Below are positions 41,804-51,656 of a DNA stretch of 64,000 nucleotides, piece by piece. Location: positions 1,082,409-1,146,408 of the forward strand of contig NZ_CP059599.1 in NCBI RefSeq assembly GCF_022369455.1. The letters run 5' to 3'. Positions within the stretch are counted from its first letter, which is position 1; every line of letters begins with the position of its first letter. A program made the position numbers and the translations under genes. The notes under the pieces are model-generated. The model was not told the DNA's origin, ran no database searches, and saw nothing but the letters and a program-made list of their open reading frames with translations. The stretch is from Campylobacter sp. RM5004 (GTDB taxonomy: Bacteria; Campylobacterota; Campylobacteria; Campylobacterales; Campylobacteraceae).

Positions 41804-42499
41804 ATGAAAATTAATCTAGAAATCGAATTTATTTTAAATGAAAATATCAAAATTACAAAAAAACATATTATGCTTTTAAAACAAATTGAAATTGATAAAA
41901 GCATAAGCAAGGCAGCCAAAAATATTGGAATTTCATACAAAAATGCTTGGGATAGCCTAGATGAAATAAATAAAGCTTCTAAAATGCCTTTATTTTTAAA
42001 TAATTCAAGAAAACAAGGCTCAGTTTTAAGCGAATTTGCCAAAGAAATACTAAATAAATATGATGAATTTTGCATTTTCAAAAATAAATTAAATGATGAT
42101 TTCAATCTCAAAACTTCAGCTCAAAACAAATTAAAAGCACAAATAAAAGAAATCAAAAATAATAAAAATTATATAAATCTAGTATGCCAAATAGAACAAG
42201 ATTTAATCAATGTAAATATTTCAATAAACGCTCTTAAGGATTTGGATTTAAAAGTATTTGATGAAATATATTTAATTTTTAAAATTAATTTTATAGAGCT
42301 TGAGCAAGACGGCGAAAATGGATTTTATGCAATAATAAAAGAAATAAATGAAGTTGATGATTTTGTATATTTTACTCTAGAATTTAATAAACAATATCTA
42401 AAAGCCTTAGCACATAAGAAAAAACTAAACAAAACTTATTTTGTAAATGACAAAATCCTATTTCAAATTCCAGCAAAAAAAATAATAGTATCCTTATAA
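41804..42499 (+). CDS. ModE-like transcription regulator
   Basis: 231 residues. N-terminal winged helix (about 20-85) with HIMLLKQIEIDKSISKAAKNI and the ModE-like KNAWDSLDEINKAS. The C-terminal half should hold molybdate-binding TOBE/MOP-like sequence but is divergent. No mod transport genes adjoin, so its ligand is uncertain. It reads divergently from mlaA. Confidence 0.75.
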   Translation: MKINLEIEFILNENIKITKKHIMLLKQIEIDKSISKAAKNIGISYKNAWDSLDEINKASKMPLFLNNSRKQGSVLSEFAKEILNKYDEFCIFKNKLNDDFNLKTSAQNKLKAQIKEIKNNKNYINLVCQIEQDLINVNISINALKDLDLKVFDEIYLIFKINFIELEQDGENGFYAIIKEINEVDDFVYFTLEFNKQYLKALAHKKKLNKTYFVNDKILFQIPAKKIIVSL

Positions 42500-42500
42500 A

Positions 42501-42548
42501 TGTTACTATATGTAACAAATATATAAAGTAAAATTAAAAAATGTTACA
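42501..42548. promoter_or_regulatory. Cluster of three HP1021/Cj1608-type boxes before ispDF
   Basis: TGTTACT (42501-42507, +), TGTTACA on the minus strand (42511-42517) and TGTTACA (42542-42548, +) each fit the published HP1021 box TGTT[TA]C[TA]. The first two form a dyad TGTTAC-5-GTAACA. The regulator encoded two genes downstream is the expected binder. Confidence 0.55.
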
Positions 42549-42612
42549 TTTTAGATAAGTTTTAATTTTATTTTGTTAAAAAATAACACAAAATTAAATT
42601 TTAAGGATGATT

Positions 42613-43782
42613 ATGCTTGATACAACGCTAATTTTATTAGCTGCTGGAAATTCTACTAGATTTGGCTTAGCTTGTAAAAAACAAAATCTTTATATAAACA
42701 AAGAACCTTTATGGCTTTACCTTGCAAGAACTTATGAAAAATTAGCAAATTTTTCAAAAATTATAATAGTTTGTGATGAAGTTAAATTTTATGAATTAAA
42801 AGAGCCAAAATATACCTATGTAAGAGGCGGTAAAGAAAGATTTGAAAGCATTGAAAATGCCTTAGAATTAGTAAAAAGCGAATATGTATTAATTACAGAT
42901 GTTGCAAGAGCTTATGTTAGTAAAAAAGTTTTAAGTGAGTTGTTTTTACACGCAAAAGATTATGATAATCTATTTCCTGCAATTAAAGTTGTTGATACTA
43001 TTTATAACGAAGAAAAGCAATGCTATTTAAATAGAAATGAATTGAAATTAGTTCAAACCCCACAAATTAGCAAAACAAAAGCTTTAAAAATTGCTAATTT
43101 AAAAAACTTCACAGATGAAAGCTCAGCAATACTAGCGAATAATGGCAAAATTAAATGTGTTTTAGGTGATGAATTAAGCTTTAAATTAACTAATAAAAGT
43201 GATTTAAAAAAATTAAAATTACTAAATCTAGCAAGTGCTAGTAAAGAAACTTTCGTAGGATTTGGATATGATGTACATGAGTTTTGCCATTCAAATGTAG
43301 GTCATAAGCTAAACGATGATAATAAAAATAATGAATTAATCTTAGCAGGAGTAAAAATTAGCGATGATTTTGCTCTTAAAGCACATTCAGATGGAGATAT
43401 TGTAGCTCACGCATTAACTGATGCAATATTAGGCGCATGTGGTTTAGGAGATATAGGAGAAGCTTTTAGTCCCGATGATGATACTTATCACAATGCTAAT
43501 TCTATGCAATTACTAAAAATAGCTTATGAAAAATGCAAAGCTTATGGTTATGAATTAATTAATGCAGATATTACAATTTGTGCTGAAAAGCCAAAGCTTT
43601 TAAAATACAAACAAGAAATGTTAAGGAATTTGAATTCGGAATTAGGCATTACAAATATTAATATAAAAGCAACAACCACTGAAAGACTAGGATTTGTAGG
43701 ACGATGCGAAGGAATTAGTGTAAGTGCAGTTGTGAATATGAAACTATTTGATTGGAGCGAATATGAAGATATTAATAGTTGA
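42613..43782 (+). CDS. ispDF: Bifunctional IspD/IspF (isoprenoid synthesis)
   Basis: 389 residues from the second ATG (42613), which has TAAGGA five bases upstream; the ATG at 42607 overlaps that site. Residues 1-205: IspD cytidylyltransferase (LLAAGNSTRFG, ITDVARAYV). Residues about 212-389: IspF MEcPP synthase (GFGYDVHEF, LKAHSDGDIVAHALTDAILG). The fusion is usual in Campylobacterota. Confidence 0.95.
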   Translation: MLDTTLILLAAGNSTRFGLACKKQNLYINKEPLWLYLARTYEKLANFSKIIIVCDEVKFYELKEPKYTYVRGGKERFESIENALELVKSEYVLITDVARAYVSKKVLSELFLHAKDYDNLFPAIKVVDTIYNEEKQCYLNRNELKLVQTPQISKTKALKIANLKNFTDESSAILANNGKIKCVLGDELSFKLTNKSDLKKLKLLNLASASKETFVGFGYDVHEFCHSNVGHKLNDDNKNNELILAGVKISDDFALKAHSDGDIVAHALTDAILGACGLGDIGEAFSPDDDTYHNANSMQLLKIAYEKCKAYGYELINADITICAEKPKLLKYKQEMLRNLNSELGITNINIKATTTERLGFVGRCEGISVSAVVNMKLFDWSEYEDINS

Positions 43783-44629
43783 AAATGAAATTTATTTAGC
43801 TCAAAGCATTGCTTTAAAGCTTAATGATGCAGGTTATGTTTGCGAAGTTGCAAATGAATTTAAAGATATAAAAAATAAATATTATGATGTTATTTTACTA
43901 TCTACAAATATAGAAAATTTTATAAAAGTTATTCAAAACCACAAAAATAGCGTAATTTTACTGCTAGTTTCTTATGTTAGTAGTGATACTGTTAGTATGC
44001 CTATTGAAGCAGGGGCTTATGATTATATTCAAAAGCCTTTTATGATAGAAGAATTAATTAGAAAAATTAATTATTTTTATAATTACAATAAGTTAAAATC
44101 ACAAAATATAGCTTTGAGTGGATATATAAAATCAATAATTGATTCAAAAATACACGCAGCTAAAAAAATGGTTTTTCCAACCCTAATTAAAACAAATAAA
44201 CAAATATTAGCAGATAGCTATGTATTTAACTATGCTTTTTCACATAATATAAATATTCATTTTACTGATTTAAGCAGTTCTTTTAATCTTAATAATTTAT
44301 TAGTAGGCGATAGAGATATTAGATATTTTACTAATTTTCAAGTATTAAAAGGCTCAAAATTAGAGCAAATCTTAAAGCTTAGCAAGGGTCAAAATTTTAT
44401 ATTCCATACAAACGGAAATGCAGATATTGAAGGCTTTAATATAATTGAGCTAGAAGATAATGAAAACACCTTAGCTTTAGGTGAGATTTTAACGGTTGAT
44501 GATTATATCAAAAACGTGATTTTAAACTGGCAAAAAAGCTACTCAGATACAGAACTTAGCAAAAAAATAGGAATTAGCAGAAAATCACTTTGGGAAAAAA
44601 GGAGAAAATATGGAATTAATAAAAAATAA
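43763..44629 (+). CDS. Atypical orphan response regulator, Cj1608/HP1021-type
   Basis: 288 residues from ATG 43763 (GGAG five bases upstream), overlapping ispDF by 20 bases. Receiver-like domain 1-115 has MKILIVENE, but the phospho-acceptor position reads VILLSTNIE (Ser47 for Asp); the conserved lysine YIQKPF remains. The C-terminal Fis-type HTH is TELSKKIGISRKSLWEKRRK. HP1021 and Cj1608 are known phosphorylation-independent regulators of metabolism and oriC binding. No kinase nearby. Confidence 0.88.
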   Translation: MKILIVENEIYLAQSIALKLNDAGYVCEVANEFKDIKNKYYDVILLSTNIENFIKVIQNHKNSVILLLVSYVSSDTVSMPIEAGAYDYIQKPFMIEELIRKINYFYNYNKLKSQNIALSGYIKSIIDSKIHAAKKMVFPTLIKTNKQILADSYVFNYAFSHNINIHFTDLSSSFNLNNLLVGDRDIRYFTNFQVLKGSKLEQILKLSKGQNFIFHTNGNADIEGFNIIELEDNENTLALGEILTVDDYIKNVILNWQKSYSDTELSKKIGISRKSLWEKRRKYGINKK

Positions 44630-45776
44630 AATAAAAGAAATAAATATAAGCGAAAAAGAACTAAGTATATTAAGCTTAATTGAGATTAATTCCTTTAATA
44701 CAAACGGGTTTTTGCCAAATAAAGAAGAAGTATTTAAAGCCTTTAATACAAACACAATAAGCGAAAATATCTCAACCTGTACCCTAGCCTTTTCTCCTAG
44801 TTTTGAGCTAAACTCAAATCTAAATAATTGCGTATTTGATAAAGAAGTTTCACTTAAATTAAACGATAAAATAGTAGGTAAAATTACCAAAACTTGCACC
44901 TTTGAAAACGATAAGGCTTATACAAGTATTTTTAATGCTAACACTTGTAAGCTAAGTAAGGAATTAAACCCTTGTTTATCAGGTAAAATTGAAATATTTG
45001 ATAATGAATTTAAAAAAGTAAAACTTGCATTAAATAAAAAAATAGCAAAAGATAATGCCAAAAAAATCACAGCATTATTACTTAACGCTGATCCGATTAC
45101 AAGAGCTCATGAAAGAATGCTAAGATGGACTATCGATAAAGCTGATTTAGTAATTATTTTTGTCGTTGAAGGATATGATTCAAATTCTTTAAATTATGAA
45201 GCCAAAAGAGAATGCTTTGAGTATTACGCCAAAAATTTCTTGCCACTTGAAAGAATTTTTCCAGTTTATTTAAAAAATATTGATTTATTTAGCCCTTATC
45301 TTGACCCAAATTACGAATGTTTATTAGCTAGTTCATTTGGTGCAAATAAGCTTGTAATAGGACAAAATCATCAAGGTTTAGGCTTATTTTATGATAATAA
45401 TTTAGCTCACACAGCAATTGATGAACTTTCTCGCAAAAGTGGGCTTGAATTAATTGTCTTACCTGAGTTTGTATTCTGCAATAAATGTAATGTTATGGTA
45501 AGCACAAAATCTTGCCCACATGGAGCACATCATCACATAAAATACCGCTCTTCAATGATTAGAGAAATGCTTCATTCAGGACTTATTCCGCCAACCGTTT
45601 TAGTAAGAAAAGAAATATCAGCTAAATTATTAGCACATTTACATCCTAATAGGTTTAAAAATGTTCAAATGATTTATGATGGATTGTTTCCAAGCAATGG
45701 TATTATTGAAAAACGAAGTGATGAAGACCTTTATAAAGAGCTAATTACTTTATATCAAACAAGTTATATGATTTAA
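44610..45776 (+). CDS. Sat-type ATP sulfurylase family protein, divergent
   Basis: 388 residues, AAAAGGAG before the ATG, overlapping the regulator by 20 bases. The C-terminal family zone is clear (CNKCNVMVSTKSCPHGAHHH, SSMIREMLHSGLIPP). But the active-site QxRNPxHxxH is LNADPITRAHE, and the GRDHAG-type motif is GQNHQGLG. This matches the Cj1609 gene order. Activity in sulfate activation is doubtful; it is not homologous to CysDN. Confidence 0.8.
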   Translation: MELIKNKIKEINISEKELSILSLIEINSFNTNGFLPNKEEVFKAFNTNTISENISTCTLAFSPSFELNSNLNNCVFDKEVSLKLNDKIVGKITKTCTFENDKAYTSIFNANTCKLSKELNPCLSGKIEIFDNEFKKVKLALNKKIAKDNAKKITALLLNADPITRAHERMLRWTIDKADLVIIFVVEGYDSNSLNYEAKRECFEYYAKNFLPLERIFPVYLKNIDLFSPYLDPNYECLLASSFGANKLVIGQNHQGLGLFYDNNLAHTAIDELSRKSGLELIVLPEFVFCNKCNVMVSTKSCPHGAHHHIKYRSSMIREMLHSGLIPPTVLVRKEISAKLLAHLHPNRFKNVQMIYDGLFPSNGIIEKRSDEDLYKELITLYQTSYMI

Positions 45777-45785
45777 GGAGTATTT

Positions 45786-46925
45786 ATGAATAATTTTAAT
45801 AGTTTTTGCGAAAGCGTTCAAAATGAAAAAGATTTTTTCAAACCACTTGCATTTGCAGTAGGTGTTGGATATTTTTCACAGCTAAATAAAGAGCTAATTT
45901 ATATAGATTTTGCAAATGTTAATTATCTACAAAATTACGGAACTTTTAGTGTGTTTTTTAAAGAATTAAACCTTGCAAAATACAAAGATGAAAGCGAATT
46001 TGTTTTAGAACTTACAAAAGATAATTTAGAAAAAATATTAAAGCATTTTGAATGTTTTAATAATGATGGTAAAAAACACGAAAATATAATAACTCTAAAA
46101 GCAGCTTTAGAAAATATAGATCAAGAAAGATTTTTCTTAGTAGCTATAAATAAAGACGAAGCTCCTAAAAGTATGCCAAGTGTATATTTAAAATTGCATT
46201 TATTATCAAGACAATTCGTTAAACCTAGAGAGCTTAATTTAAATGGAGCGTTTGGCTTGCTTAAAAATCTTGCATGGAGTGGAAATATTCCTTATGATTT
46301 AGAATATTTAAGAGAAAATGAAGCAAAATTAAAATTTAGTAAAACCTATCCTATCATAGATTTTGTAGATAAATTCCCAAGATTTTTACAAAGTATAATT
46401 CCAGCAGATAATACAAGAATACTTGATACTTCAAAAGTAAGATTAGGAGCACATCTTGCAAATGGAACTACAATTATGCCAGGTGCAAGTTATGTGAATT
46501 TTAATGCTGGAACTCTAGGTTCAGTTATGTGCGAAGGAAGAATTTCAAGCTCAGCAATAGTTGGAGCAGGAAGTGATGTTGGTGGTGGTGCAAGTATTTT
46601 AGGAGTATTAAGTGGCACAGATGGAACTCCTATTAGCGTTGGTAAAAGCTGCTTATTAGGTGCAAATAGTGTTACAGGAATTGTTTTAGGTGATGATTGT
46701 GTAATAGATGCAGGAATTGCGATATTAGCAGGTAGTAAAGTTGAATTATTATTATGTGATAATCTTAAGAATGCAAATCCTAATTTTGATTTTTCAAAAA
46801 ATATTTATAAAGCAAAAGAACTATCAGGTCTAAATGCTTTACACTTTAGATTAAACTCAACAAATGGAAAACTTCAAGTAGGATTTAACAAAAAAGCTAT
46901 AAAGCTAAACAAAGACCTACATTAA
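45786..46925 (+). CDS. dapD: Tetrahydrodipicolinate N-succinyltransferase
   Basis: 379 residues, long-form DapD with left-handed beta-helix hexapeptides (ANGTTIMPGASYVNFNAG, GAGSDVGGGASILGVLSG). Lysine/diaminopimelate pathway. AAGGAG upstream. Its stop overlaps the convergent CopD-like gene by 9 bases. Confidence 0.93.
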   Translation: MNNFNSFCESVQNEKDFFKPLAFAVGVGYFSQLNKELIYIDFANVNYLQNYGTFSVFFKELNLAKYKDESEFVLELTKDNLEKILKHFECFNNDGKKHENIITLKAALENIDQERFFLVAINKDEAPKSMPSVYLKLHLLSRQFVKPRELNLNGAFGLLKNLAWSGNIPYDLEYLRENEAKLKFSKTYPIIDFVDKFPRFLQSIIPADNTRILDTSKVRLGAHLANGTTIMPGASYVNFNAGTLGSVMCEGRISSSAIVGAGSDVGGGASILGVLSGTDGTPISVGKSCLLGANSVTGIVLGDDCVIDAGIAILAGSKVELLLCDNLKNANPNFDFSKNIYKAKELSGLNALHFRLNSTNGKLQVGFNKKAIKLNKDLH

Positions 46926-47312
46926 AAGTAGTTTTGCCAATAAAACTATCAAAAAACATAAAACCAAAGCTATTAAATGAGAGTGTTTTACCAAAAAATG
47001 CTCTCTATTATTTTTAAACTTTACATAATAAATACTAAGAATAGTTATTAAGAACATAAAAATAATTAAAGATATTTTAAGTATAAAAGCAATCTTATTT
47101 ACGAATTCAAATTCTTTAAAAGCTAAGATAATTCCGCTTACAATAAGTATTAAAAAGCTTATAGCATAAATAATTCCTGAGCTTTTAAAATAAGCTTTTT
47201 TAATCTCTATATTATTTTTAATATTACTTAAAAAAATTGCATCAAAAAACACATATCCAACAAAAATAATAGCTGTAAATAAATGAGAAAAAATCACTAT
47301 AAAATCAAACAT
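46917..47312 (-). CDS. Small four-helix membrane protein, CopD-like
   Basis: 131 residues, four hydrophobic spans, with conserved-looking histidines (FIVIFSHLFTAIIFVG, HFLVKHSHLIALVL). Resembles CopD/DUF2269-type membrane proteins that may bind heme or copper. AAGGAG before the ATG. Function unknown. Confidence 0.6.
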   Translation of the reverse strand: MFDFIVIFSHLFTAIIFVGYVFFDAIFLSNIKNNIEIKKAYFKSSGIIYAISFLILIVSGIILAFKEFEFVNKIAFILKISLIIFMFLITILSIYYVKFKNNREHFLVKHSHLIALVLCFLIVLLAKLLLM

Positions 47313-47378
47313 AAAACTCCTTTTTTTAAAAAAATATTATATTATTTACTCTATAAAAATCTTAATTAAGGATAAGTT

Positions 47379-48206
47379 ATGAAAGCAGTTGTTATAGGTT
47401 TAGGTCTTATAGGTGGCTCACTAGCACTAAATTTAATGAAAAATAAATTTATAAGTGGAGTTTATGGCATTGATTTAAACAAAGAGCATGAAAAAGAAGC
47501 CTTAAGACTTAATTTAGTTCATGAAATAATTGAGTTTAAAGATATTAAGACTTGTGATTTAATCTTTTTATGTGTTCCTGTTGGTGCGATTATTGAAATA
47601 ATAAAGCAATTAAAAGATATTCCTAAAACAACTACTATTATTGAATTTGGAAGCACAAAAGAAAGCATACAAAACGCAATTAATGATGAATTAAAAGAGC
47701 AGTTTATCCTAGCTCATCCTATGGCAGGAACTGAACATAATGGCCCAAGTGCTGCTAAAATTGATTTATTTAAAAACGCAGTTTGTGTTCTATGCAATAC
47801 CGAGCATACAAGCGTATTTCATCAACATAGAACCATAGAATTATTAAGTAATATCGGAATGAAAATTACTTTTATGAATGCAAGTGCGCATGATCATCAT
47901 AGTGCAATCATCTCTCATCTTCCACATGTTATAAGCTTTTCTTTAGCAAATTATGTGCTTGATTGTGAAGATAAGAAAAACATTTTACACCTAGCAGGTG
48001 GTTCATTTGCTGATATGAGTAGGATTGCAAAAAGTAGCCCAGCAATGTGGGAAAGTGTATTTAAAGAAAATAAAGCAAATGTTTTAAATGCTTTAGATGG
48101 ATTTATAAGTGAGCTAAATGAATTTAAAGAAATGATGAATAATAATGATTTTGAAAAATTAAATGAATGGCTTAAGAATGCAAATAAATTAAAAGAAATT
48201 TTATAA
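47379..48206 (+). CDS. tyrA: Prephenate dehydrogenase
   Basis: 275 residues. Rossmann GLGLIGGSLAL (7-17), LCVPVGAI, EFGSTK and HPMAGTEHNGP. Makes 4-hydroxyphenylpyruvate for tyrosine. No fused chorismate mutase. AAGGATAAGTT before the ATG. Confidence 0.93.
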   Translation: MKAVVIGLGLIGGSLALNLMKNKFISGVYGIDLNKEHEKEALRLNLVHEIIEFKDIKTCDLIFLCVPVGAIIEIIKQLKDIPKTTTIIEFGSTKESIQNAINDELKEQFILAHPMAGTEHNGPSAAKIDLFKNAVCVLCNTEHTSVFHQHRTIELLSNIGMKITFMNASAHDHHSAIISHLPHVISFSLANYVLDCEDKKNILHLAGGSFADMSRIAKSSPAMWESVFKENKANVLNALDGFISELNEFKEMMNNNDFEKLNEWLKNANKLKEIL

Positions 48207-48272
48207 AATTATTTATATATTAAAACATTAAATTAATTAAAAATAGAAAAATAAACAATTTTCCTTAAACGC

Positions 48273-48299
48273 TAATTTGCCTTTATACTAGGCAAATTA
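48273..48299 (+). terminator. Hairpin after tyrA
   Basis: TAATTTGCC, nine bases, GGCAAATTA, with weak T-rich sequence after it. A terminator for tyrA or a regulatory dyad ahead of the chemoreceptor gene. Confidence 0.55.
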
Positions 48300-48374
48300 A
48301 AATTTCTTATGCATTAAATATTATGAAAATCTTTAATTGTAATATTAATGTATTTTTTTAAAAGGAGAGATTTT

Positions 48375-50321
48375 ATGAAACTTACAAACAAAATTCCAGC
48401 ATTAATTGCTATACCACTTGTAATTTGCTTTGTAATTTTGTGTTTTGTGAATTATTCTAGTTCAAGGAATGATTCTTTAGCTTACACGAACAAAGCAAAA
48501 GAAAATGGCTTAAATGCCGCAATGCTTTATGTTGATTCATACTTTAATACAAGAATGAATTTTATTGACAAATTAGCACCTAATTTAGCTAATAAGATTA
48601 GCGAAAATAATTCTGATGAAAATATTTACGATTTGCTTAAAAGCAATCTAGGTATTTCGGGATTTTCAGCTTTATTTATAGGACTTGAAGAAAATGGTAA
48701 GTTTTATTACATAAGCCTTAATGATGAGCCTTATATAGTAAAAACCCAAGATGCTAGAGGCCGTGGTTGGTATAAAGACGCTATTAGAGAAAAGAAAGTG
48801 TATTTAGGTAGCGAAGTATATCCTGATGAAAGATTAAAAGAAAAAGTTGTAACAATATCAGCACCAATTACAAAAAACGGAAAAGTAATAGGAGTAATTG
48901 GTGGAGATATGGCATTTAAAGAACTTAAAAACAATGTTTTAACACTACATTTTTCTGATACAAATACAATTTTTGCTTATAACAAAAATCTTGAGTTTGT
49001 AATGCATCCAAATGAAGAATTAGAGCTTAAAAAAGATGACGTTATAAGAATTATTGATGGAAAATTAAAGGATAATAAATCAGTAGTTTATAGTTTTAAA
49101 GGTGACGAAAAGGCTGCAGTTTGCACCGATTCAAAAACAATAGGCTGGAAGTTTTGTAGCACAAACCTAACAAGCGATTTAAACACCACTCTTAATTCAC
49201 TTTTAATGCAAAATATAACTTTATTTTTCGCAACTTTAGTGATTATTTTACTATTCTTGTTCTTCCTAATCAAACACTCTCTACGCCCACTAGACATAAT
49301 CCAACAAGGTCTTAAAGAAGTATTTAGTTTAGTAAATCACGAAACCAAACACGCAAGTAAAATAAACCTAAACTCTAAAGACGAATTCGGAGCAATGGCA
49401 AGAGCTATTAATGATAATATAGAAAGAACAATCTCTTCTTTAGATAAAGACACCCAAGCAGTAGAACAAAGCGTTCAAACAGCAGCTGCAATTGAAAGCG
49501 GTGATTTAAAAGCAAGAATTACTCTAAATCCTGCAAACCCACAATTAATTGAACTAAAGAATGTATTAAATAAAATGCTTGATACTTTAGAAGATAAAGT
49601 AGGAGCTAATACAAACTCAATTGAAAAAATCTTTGATGAATATAGTCAGAATGACTTTAGAAACGAAATAAAGAATGCTAGAGGTAAGGTTGAACTTGCT
49701 ACTAATATGCTAGGTAAGCAAATAAGAGATATGTTAAAAACAAACCTTGAAACTGCAAGAAACCTACAAGAAAAATCAAAAATACTAAAAACAAGTGTTA
49801 TTGATATAAACGAAGGTGCAAGAAAGCAAGCAGCAAGCTTACAAGAAAGTGCAGCAGCAGTAGAAGAAATGAGTGCATCTATGCATGCAGTAAATCAAAA
49901 ATCAAACGAAGTGATTAAGAATGGAGAAGACATTAAAAATGTAATCACTATGATAAGAGACATTGCTGAGCAAATTAATCTACTTGCACTAAATGCTGCA
50001 ATAGAAGCTGCAAGAGCAGGAGAGCACGGACGTGGCTTTGCAGTAGTTGCTGATGAAGTAAGAAAACTAGCTGAAAGTACTCAAAAATCTTTAACAGAAA
50101 TAGAAGCTAGTGTTAATGTATTAACTCAAGGAATAAATGATATGAGCGAAAGCATTAAAGAACAAACTCAAGCTATTACTCAAATAAACGAAGCAATAAG
50201 CAGTATAGATGAATTAACACGTGCTAATGTTGTTGTAGCTGATAATACTAATAAGATATCAGATGAAGTAGATTCTATGGCAAGCAGTGCAGTTGAATCT
50301 GTAATGAAGAATAAGTTTTAA
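48375..50321 (+). CDS. Methyl-accepting chemotaxis protein
   Basis: 648 residues from ATG 48375, with AAAGGAGAG seven bases upstream (an ATG 27 bases earlier lacks a site). TM1 about 8-25, a dCache-type periplasmic domain ([36 protein letters not shown]), TM2 about 275-297, HAMP, then the signalling hairpin [20 protein letters not shown]. No C-terminal CheR-tether pentapeptide. Ligand not predictable from motifs, though the [10 protein letters not shown] pattern recalls amino-acid-type dCache. Confidence 0.95.
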   Translation: MKLTNKIPALIAIPLVICFVILCFVNYSSSRNDSLAYTNKAKENGLNAAMLYVDSYFNTRMNFIDKLAPNLANKISENNSDENIYDLLKSNLGISGFSALFIGLEENGKFYYISLNDEPYIVKTQDARGRGWYKDAIREKKVYLGSEVYPDERLKEKVVTISAPITKNGKVIGVIGGDMAFKELKNNVLTLHFSDTNTIFAYNKNLEFVMHPNEELELKKDDVIRIIDGKLKDNKSVVYSFKGDEKAAVCTDSKTIGWKFCSTNLTSDLNTTLNSLLMQNITLFFATLVIILLFLFFLIKHSLRPLDIIQQGLKEVFSLVNHETKHASKINLNSKDEFGAMARAINDNIERTISSLDKDTQAVEQSVQTAAAIESGDLKARITLNPANPQLIELKNVLNKMLDTLEDKVGANTNSIEKIFDEYSQNDFRNEIKNARGKVELATNMLGKQIRDMLKTNLETARNLQEKSKILKTSVIDINEGARKQAASLQESAAAVEEMSASMHAVNQKSNEVIKNGEDIKNVITMIRDIAEQINLLALNAAIEAARAGEHGRGFAVVADEVRKLAESTQKSLTEIEASVNVLTQGINDMSESIKEQTQAITQINEAISSIDELTRANVVVADNTNKISDEVDSMASSAVESVMKNKF

Positions 50322-50342
50322 TAAACACTACATTAAAAAGCT

Positions 50343-50376
50343 AAAAGAAACTTCTTAAGTGAAGTTTCTTTTATTT
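50343..50376 (+). terminator. Terminator after chemoreceptor
   Basis: AAAAGAAACTTC, six bases, GAAGTTTCTTTT and further Ts: a 12-base perfect stem. Confidence 0.9.
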
Positions 50377-50428
50377 AATATAAACTACTTAGATTTAAAT
50401 CATAATTACTTTTTAAATTATCAAAGCA

Positions 50429-50475
50429 AATTCTTAATTTAAATTCTTAGTTTGTAATTCTTAATTTAAATTCTT
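50429..50475. repeat. Two 20-base direct repeats in intergenic DNA
   Basis: AATTCTTAATTTAAATTCTT occurs at 50429-50448 and 50456-50475. The 357 bases between 50322 and 50678 otherwise hold only the terminator and no gene I can support. Confidence 0.8.
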
Positions 50476-50678
50476 TAAAAGCTTAAGTAAAATTTATTAA
50501 TAATCATTATAAATTTGGAACTCAATCCAACCAAAACATCCAAGCACACAAACTAAACAATAAAAAGTGAAGTATTAGAGTTGGAAAAAATATAAAAGAA
50601 TAAAAGGAAAATATTCTGAGCTTATATTTATTTGTTAAAACAAAAAAGAATTACAAAATAGAAATTTGCTTGATTGTT

Positions 50679-51626
50679 TTATTTAGAATTTTTAGAAATT
50701 AAGTTTTGGCAAAAGTCTTGAAATACTTTTAAATCTTCATCATTTAAATCATCTTTATTGATTTTAAATTTTAAATATTTTGTAGTAATTATTAGATTTT
50801 TTAAATCAAATGATTTTATAGATTTGATTTTAAAAAGCCAAAATCCGCATTCAAATTCTAAAAAATCATCATAAAAATTAAGCCTAATAATATTAAATTT
50901 TAGCTCAAAAATTAACGTAATTATAAGATTTAAGATAGTTAAAAAATACATTATTATAATTTCATCGCTGTATTTAAAAGCTGCAATTATAAAAACAAAC
51001 CACATTAATAAAATCAAAAAATATTTATTAAAAGTCTTTAGCCTTATACTATGTCTTATCTGTGGTAATTCATAATTATTAGGGTATTTTCCTTTGATAT
51101 TTAGCATATAAAAAATACTTGTAAAAAATATAAAAAATGCGAAAACATACTTTAAATTCTCATAATCATCTCTTACGCTGTATCGCTCATAAATATAGCC
51201 ATTTGATTCTAATTGCCTAATTTCTGGATAAAATACACTAGGAACATAATGAATAATTACTTTTTGCCCTATGAGATTTTTTGCATAGCTTTTATCTTCT
51301 CTTACTATGAAGGTCTTATGATTTTTATTATCATCAATCATTTTATAATGCCATATAATGTAGGTTCTTTTTCTAAAGATTCTAAATATTCTCTCATGAA
51401 CTATCTTCTCTACATCATACAATACACCTTCAGCCTTTTTAAGCTCATCAATGCTTTTTGTATGATCGCTTATATATTCTAAGCTATAAAAAATCGTTAT
51501 AAAAAAAGTTATAAAAACAAAAAATGCTGAGATTAATTGAAATAAAAATAATAAAAAATTACCTTTTTTATCATAACAAAGTCTAAAAATAAATATCAAA
51601 TATAAGTGTTTAAAAAATGCTTTCAT
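50679..51626 (-). CDS. Membrane protein with DUF3592-like domain
   Basis: 315 residues. Spans near 25-48, 160-180, 205-225 and 228-248, and a soluble loop (about 60-150) with IGQKVIIHYVPSVFYPEIRQL, the DUF3592-like pattern. No enzymatic motif. No close operon partner. Confidence 0.6.
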   Translation of the reverse strand: MKAFFKHLYLIFIFRLCYDKKGNFLLFLFQLISAFFVFITFFITIFYSLEYISDHTKSIDELKKAEGVLYDVEKIVHERIFRIFRKRTYIIWHYKMIDDNKNHKTFIVREDKSYAKNLIGQKVIIHYVPSVFYPEIRQLESNGYIYERYSVRDDYENLKYVFAFFIFFTSIFYMLNIKGKYPNNYELPQIRHSIRLKTFNKYFLILLMWFVFIIAAFKYSDEIIIMYFLTILNLIITLIFELKFNIIRLNFYDDFLEFECGFWLFKIKSIKSFDLKNLIITTKYLKFKINKDDLNDEDLKVFQDFCQNLISKNSK

Positions 51627-51633
51627 TACTCAA

Positions 51634-51652
51634 AAGGAAGCTAAGCTTCCTT
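51634..51652 (-). terminator. Terminator after fldA
   Basis: AAGGAAGC, three bases, GCTTCCTT, then TTTT on the minus strand, four bases past the fldA stop. Confidence 0.85.
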
Positions 51653-51656
51653 AAAA

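Noticed and set aside
48348-48374. Earlier ATG of the chemoreceptor gene
   Set aside because: It precedes the ribosome site AAAGGAGAG, which is correctly spaced only for ATG 48375.
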